A stretch of DNA of 64,000 bases. Origin: Leptidea sinapis (lineage: Eukaryota; Arthropoda; Insecta; Lepidoptera; Pieridae). The notes under the pieces were generated by a model. The model did no database searches and had not been told where the DNA came from. It worked only from the letters and a program-made list of their open reading frames with translations. Location: positions 7,936,001 to 8,000,000 of the forward strand of contig NC_066310.1 in assembly GCF_905404315.1 (NCBI RefSeq). The letters are read 5' to 3'. Both the position numbers and the translations under genes were made by a program. Position 1 is the first letter of the stretch, and each line of letters begins with the position of its first letter. Shown in pieces: positions 63,101 to 64,000 of this stretch.

Positions 63101-63117
63101 TTGAATATCTAAAGTAA
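42021..63117 (+). CDS. lysosomal alpha-mannosidase family protein (GH38), complete 17-exon gene, predicted catalytically inactive
   Basis: Exons: 42021-42128, 43528-43630, 44192-44279, 44943-45007, 46767-46893, 47659-47864, 49277-49410, 50147-50283, 51915-52007, 53290-53419, 54382-54457, 56560-56680, 58004-58094, 59242-59332, 60426-61066, 61523-62009, 62360-63117. All are GT-AG, all phases agree, with 1151 aa and no stop. A signal peptide (MMIILLIFLKSIHA) precedes GYDACPEVKQNKLNVHMVPH, the usual N-terminus. GHSREFTSLVAQMGFDALF, the central helical domain (to about residue 462), beta-domains (AGNYYPVNSKIYI) and the C-terminal TPQQIRTFVAW are all in family order. Family members are usually about 1000 aa; an insert in exon 15 explains the excess. 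Known lysosomal mannosidases bind zinc by His72, Asp74, Asp196 and His446 (bovine numbering), with Asp196 as nucleophile and Asp319 as acid/base. Here these are His55, Gln57, His183 and His428, with Ser305 for Asp319. Hydrolysis is therefore not expected. A lectin-like, structural or reproductive role is possible but not shown. Confidence 0.93.
42245..42320 (-). repeat. tRNA-like sequence (SINE head or tRNA pseudogene) in intron 1
   Basis: The minus strand reads AACAGCGGTTATCACG, then AGAAGGTCCCAGGTTCGAGC and CTGGGGTA, giving a good T arm and variable region. The anticodon loop would be TTTTTGT, and the acceptor stem does not pair with the flanking TTGCCGTG. A T-run follows. Treated as tRNA-derived, not as a working tRNA. 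Confidence 0.45.
42736..43480 (+). pseudogene. mariner/IS630-like transposase-derived pseudogene in intron 1
   Basis: It opens MLRIQYTAQEYANMQFIYGE, the helix-turn-helix start found in a large insect family of mariner-like fragments. A frameshift is followed by LALYRERYPNARHPDYRVFV, then TISRRTGMSKTTVHRVLK and KILWSDEST (first catalytic Asp). A TAG stop follows, then FNTHNLHSW and later LNFLQNYLPNLMEEG. It ends about 45 bp before mannosidase exon 2 without disturbing its acceptor. Confidence 0.75.
43528..43630 (+). CDS. mannosidase-family exon 2: altered zinc-binding motif
   Basis: The family motif PHTHDDVGW is PHTHAQLGL here (residues 52-60). The first zinc His is kept (His55), the zinc Asp is Gln57 (CAG at 43588), its neighbouring Asp is Ala and the Trp that lines the pocket is Leu. 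Everything around it (KLNVHMV, TFYEHFTG) keeps the family pattern. The exon ends in phase 1 at GTATGT. Confidence 0.9.
44943..45007 (+). CDS. mannosidase-family exon 4 (short)
   Basis: In the spliced frame it reads FTLSSSELPYFFYWWEKRDA, matching the family block before the LEFANGGW region. The donor is GTATCG, weak compared with the other exons. The phase on both sides fits only this reading. Confidence 0.8.
45010..46080. other. mannosidase-family intron 4, left part, no feature seen
   Basis: A/T-rich intron sequence. No repeat ends or coding part are recognised before the LINE fragment at 46085. Confidence 0.5.
46085..46665. mobile_element. Jockey-like LINE 3' fragment followed by a dispersed repeat copy
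   Basis: 46085-46395 (plus) carries pieces such as VGTLCIFYRTYHGECSEELF and NFLSRTAPLWNQLPAAVFP-like text from the LINE C-terminus. 46408-46665 is the dispersed repeat with CAGCGGCGCCTTTTTATGGC, GGTTTTTCAAAAATCCTGAG and GTCTCGTCCCTTATTTTC. Both lie in mannosidase-family intron 4. Confidence 0.65.
47480..47625 (-). repeat. RTE-type LINE tail fragment
   Basis: A decayed copy of the RTE 3' end: CAAGTCCACTGATGAATAAA, TCCCCCAAAGATCTCCACGA, CCTCATCCAATTTATTCTGG. It ends about 35 bp before mannosidase-family exon 6. Confidence 0.55.
47659..47864 (+). CDS. mannosidase-family exon 6: nucleophile Asp replaced by His
   Basis: The family's W-x-I-D-x-F-G-H-S motif reads WQAHASGHS (residues 180-188). The Asp that is both zinc ligand and nucleophile is His183 (CAC at 47714). 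Directly after it, REFTSLVAQMGFDALFISPI and FDDELIRMQRRALEFIWRGS are strongly conserved with active relatives, so alignment is not in doubt. Confidence 0.9.
48045..48740. mobile_element. Jockey-like LINE fragment split by an RTE-type insertion with a target-site duplication
   Basis: LINE C-terminal debris on the plus strand stops at 48170 and resumes at 48488 (CTTCAATATAATCCTCACCG, TCTGGATGTCTGGCG). Between lies an RTE-type 3' fragment (AGCCGGAGGACGTCCACTGC, GGTCCACCTTTGGGGGC). The word ACATGCCACA stands at 48161-48170 and again at 48478-48487, flanking the insert. Confidence 0.75.
49277..49410 (+). CDS. mannosidase-family exon 7
   Basis: Reads VESDIFTHKLFNGYNAPPGF then CFGTMCSDPLLV, the family block around PPPGFCWD-MLCDD. 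The acceptor (CTGATTAAG) has a poor pyrimidine tract, but the frame and the glycine restored at the junction support it. The donor is GTAACC. Confidence 0.8.
49440..50045. repeat. three dispersed repeat copies in a row
   Basis: Copies at about 49447-49650, 49690-49770 (opposite direction, partial) and 49775-50045 share CCTATTTCTGCC, GAAATTACTGGGCAAATGAG, and the hairpin arms AGTGCCGCTCAGAATTTTT / AATCCTGAGCGGCACTGCAT. They fill intron 7 between exons 7 and 8 of the mannosidase-family gene. Confidence 0.65.
50147..50283 (+). CDS. mannosidase-family exon 8: acid/base Asp replaced by Ser
   Basis: The family's MGSDFxY motif, holding the proposed general acid/base, is MGASLSY here (residues 302-308), giving Ser305 (TCA at 50228). 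The surrounding MHILVV and RMWFSNIDKLI are conserved, so the position is well aligned. Confidence 0.88.
50500..50740 (-). repeat. RTE-type LINE 3' fragment
   Basis: CCTCATCCAACCTATTCCGG, ATCTTGACCAAATCATCAAT and TTCGAGGACTTTATTGCCCC repeat the RTE block at 37.9 kb. It lies in mannosidase-family intron 8. Confidence 0.6.
50760..51900. other. mannosidase-family intron 8, right part, no feature seen
   Basis: A/T-rich. The piece at about 51600-51715 (AATTAAATCACTAACTTCGG, AAGCAATGGGCCTGTGAGA) recurs at 54115-54170, so it is an unnamed dispersed repeat. No other feature. Confidence 0.45.
52085..52400. repeat. dispersed repeat copy
   Basis: GTTTACCAGTGGGAGGCTCC, GGGTACCACAACGGCGCC, then the hairpin block around CAGAATTTTTGGGTTTTTCA and a decayed end. 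It begins about 75 bp after mannosidase-family exon 9. Confidence 0.6.
52772..53012. mobile_element. foldback MITE, CTCTCCAC(T/A)ATCGGCGATTA family
   Basis: CTCTCCACTATCGGCGATTA near 52778 pairs with TAATCGCCGATTGTGGAGAG at the right end. Outer bases GCC...GGCGCC also fit. About 240 bp, GC-richer than its surroundings, non-coding. Located in mannosidase-family intron 9. Confidence 0.75.
53105..53215 (-). mobile_element. Jockey-like LINE, small 3' fragment
   Basis: The minus strand encodes RTTNVWNELPCEVFPGRHY, the same block as TTKLWNELPCAVFPGRYD in other copies. It ends about 75 bp before exon 10. Confidence 0.6.
54510..54765. repeat. dispersed repeat copy
   Basis: AAATAAGGGACGACACGAGC, GGATTCTTGAAAATCCC, AGACCGAAACACAGTAATG, GGCGCCGTTGTGGTACCCA and GGAGCCTCCCACTGGT, in the forward direction. 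Located in mannosidase-family intron 11. Confidence 0.65.
55099..55516. mobile_element. foldback MITE, GGGCCTACCAT family
   Basis: The left end GGGCCTACCATGAACGCTTA and the right end (reverse complement GGGCCTACCATCAACTTTTA) are inverted repeats that continue into GATTCA words on both sides. 418 bp, non-coding. Located in intron 11. Confidence 0.75.
55520..56555. other. mannosidase-family intron 11, right part, no feature seen
   Basis: No supported coding or repeat feature. Short open frames here have no family resemblance. A stretch at 55925-56110 (ACACGCCACATATTCAGATA, AACACGTAATAAATGCGATA) looks like a very decayed piece of the Jockey-like LINE on the minus strand. Confidence 0.4.
56560..56680 (+). 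CDS. mannosidase-family exon 12: HHDAxxGT motif altered
   Basis: The family's QHHDAVSGT-type motif reads QDHTIITGA (residues 426-434). The zinc His is retained (His428), while the preceding His and the following Asp are lost. The helix after it (RDYVYKHYLMRINDAIEKAV) keeps the family's pattern. Confidence 0.88.
56995..57560 (+). pseudogene. RTE-type LINE reverse transcriptase fragment
   Basis: With frame changes the plus strand encodes VGLRMNLDKTKIMFNGQFSS and VNGVGLEAVPQYVNLRHLHN, the thumb-side block of RTE-clade RTs, then AMKRVMLGI near 57475. Frameshifts and stops make it inactive. Located in mannosidase-family intron 12. Confidence 0.65.
58380..58910. repeat. GC-rich, CpG-rich repeat-like patch in intron 13
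   Basis: The patch stands out by dense CG words (CGATCGTGCGTAGCGCGTAC). The left end has GCGCTGACGTCG and the right end TGGACGCTGACGTCGGTC, partly as inverted copies of one another. It may be a decayed DNA transposon. No coding part. Confidence 0.4.
59775..60245 (-). mobile_element. Jockey-like LINE 3' fragment abutting an RTE-type fragment
   Basis: 59785-60062 is the LINE end on the minus strand (VWWSSTVRFSRSFLPRTTK, WNELPCAVFPGRYDMGTFKK). 60090-60245 is an RTE end (ATCTTGACCAGATCGTCAGT, TTCGAGGAATTTCTGTCCC). They lie in mannosidase-family intron 14, opposite in direction to the gene. Confidence 0.65.
60426..61066 (+). CDS. mannosidase-family exon 15 with a Thr/Ser-rich insert
   Basis: The exon opens with a normal family segment (DNVIKSAIFPIPSQVM, then LPPLGYRTYLIL). 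After about residue 575 it departs from what relatives show and runs about 140 residues rich in charged and then Thr/Ser residues (PITTSTVKPSTTTSTVRTST and on) before rejoining at MFIENK. Several N-x-S/T sites and dense Thr suggest glycosylation. The 641-nt exon is large beside its 65-206 nt neighbours upstream. Confidence 0.85.
60917..60997 (+). repeat. coding tandem repeat, 27 bp x 3
   Basis: Three in-frame units beginning 60917, 60944 and 60971 encode TSTVKPSTT, TSTVRTSTT and MSTVKTTTM. Units 1 and 2 differ at two or three bases; unit 3 is more diverged. It is a coding minisatellite inside the mannosidase-family exon 15. Confidence 0.9.
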
Positions 63118-63222
63118 ATTGTTGCAGAGAATTTGCATGTTACTTACCTCTTTGTAATTTGGAATAATTCATTAATTTTCTAGATGTGCCGAACCGCATA
63201 AGTTCCTTACCTGAATGCTACT

Positions 63223-63228
63223 AATAAA
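63223..63228 (+). terminator. polyadenylation signal of the mannosidase-family gene
   Basis: AATAAA about 105 bases after the TAA stop, in an otherwise unremarkable 3' region. It is the first canonical signal downstream. Confidence 0.65.
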
Positions 63229-63325
63229 GCTGGATGGGTGCGATTTCCATTTAGATCTTTAAAAGTAATATTCACCTGTATTTATTTTGGTTTTGGAAAT
63301 AAAAAACGACTTTAGGAGTACCATA

Positions 63326-63508
63326 CTATTGTTCGCCAACTTCGTGCGCGACCGTCCCACGGGTTGACAGACGGTGGCGCGGTGGCGGGGGAACAGCAGT
63401 CTCATGCATTGCCCTTCCTCGCAACACCACCCGCTACATCTTAGTATCCCGCCGCGCCACAGACTGTCAAACCGTGGGACGGTCGCGCACGAAGTTGTCG
63501 GACTATAG
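63326..63508. mobile_element. foldback MITE, CAACTTCGTGCGCGACCGTC family
   Basis: The left arm CAACTTCGTGCGCGACCGTC and following CCACGGGTTGACAG pair almost perfectly with the right arm (CTGTCAAACCGTGGGACGGT, CGCGCACGAAGTTG). The arms are about 55 bp in a 183 bp element. The open frame on the minus strand here is produced by this GC-rich hairpin and is not a gene. Confidence 0.85.
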
Positions 63509-63509
63509 C

Positions 63510-64000
63510 AGATGGTCCACGTAACATTTAGCGGTGCCCATAAGTGTGACGATATCATCTAATTTATTATGTAATGACTTGACATAGCGTTTCACATTTA
63601 TAGGTAAAAGATTAAATCAACTAACAATTAACTCAGATTTAAATAATATCCTCATATTATTATTTCTAGAATCATAGTGTCAAGTGTAGACCACGTTAGG
63701 TTGATATATGGGTCTATTATTGATTTTTATACATATTATATAACTTATACTTATACTTATTACATTAAAATATCTTTGAAAATAATACATATCAAACAGC
63801 TGTAGTTAAAACATTTTTATAAGCTACCAATTATAGAACTTTCATCCCCCTTTTTCATCTCCACACAGGTCTAAATTTTAAAAGCGCTAAACAAATATTC
63901 ATTTATTTCTTATCAAATGCATAAATACAAATTTTGCATGGTGTAAACTTCGATAGAAACGAACTTTCATACAAATTTCCAAACCCTATTTCAACCCTGC
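63510..64000. other. intergenic sequence, no gene seen
   Basis: A/T-rich sequence without recognised features to the window's end. Confidence 0.5.

Noticed and set aside
63259..63558. 99 aa Cys/Arg-rich open frame on the minus strand
   Set aside because: It lies across the GC-rich foldback MITE and has no family resemblance.

Overview
This window is nuclear DNA from an insect, almost certainly a moth or butterfly. It holds large-intron genes with GT-AG splice sites, a desaturase of the type that lepidopterans have multiplied, and a dense load of non-LTR retrotransposon debris, Helitron-like elements and foldback MITEs. Species cannot be fixed from sequence alone. Most open reading frames in the window come from transposable elements. 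I find only two host protein-coding genes, and both read through cleanly when spliced by hand.

(1) About 7.1-20.3 kb, minus strand: a complete acyl-CoA desaturase gene. Six coding exons give 358 aa with all three histidine boxes. A TATA-box promoter and a short non-coding first exon are predicted near 20.3 kb. Its introns hold retroelement pieces, a 1.5 kb foldback element that ends 34 bp from coding exon 2, and (in the 4.8 kb first intron) a LINE with an uninterrupted 946 aa endonuclease/reverse-transcriptase frame.

(2) About 42.0-63.1 kb, plus strand: a complete 17-exon gene of the lysosomal alpha-mannosidase family (GH38), 1151 aa with a signal peptide. All exon phases match and there is no internal stop. 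The residues that make the family an enzyme are nevertheless replaced: a zinc-ligand Asp is Gln, the nucleophile Asp is His, and the acid/base Asp is Ser. It also carries an extra Thr/Ser-rich segment built from a 27-bp tandem repeat. I read it as a maintained pseudoenzyme, and it is the most interesting object in the window.

Around and between the genes: 0-7 kb is transposon debris (a spliced, decayed DDE transposase, two copies of a LINE 3' tail, a LINE broken by an LTR-like insert). 20.7-31.2 kb has no host gene and is dominated by a near-identical 4.16 kb tandem duplication of transposon-rich DNA. 31-42 kb has LINE pieces and a decayed Tc1-like transposase. After 63.2 kb there is only a MITE and AT-rich sequence. 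No CRISPR, rRNA, functional tRNA or viral gene was found. All exon models are manual and untested by transcripts.
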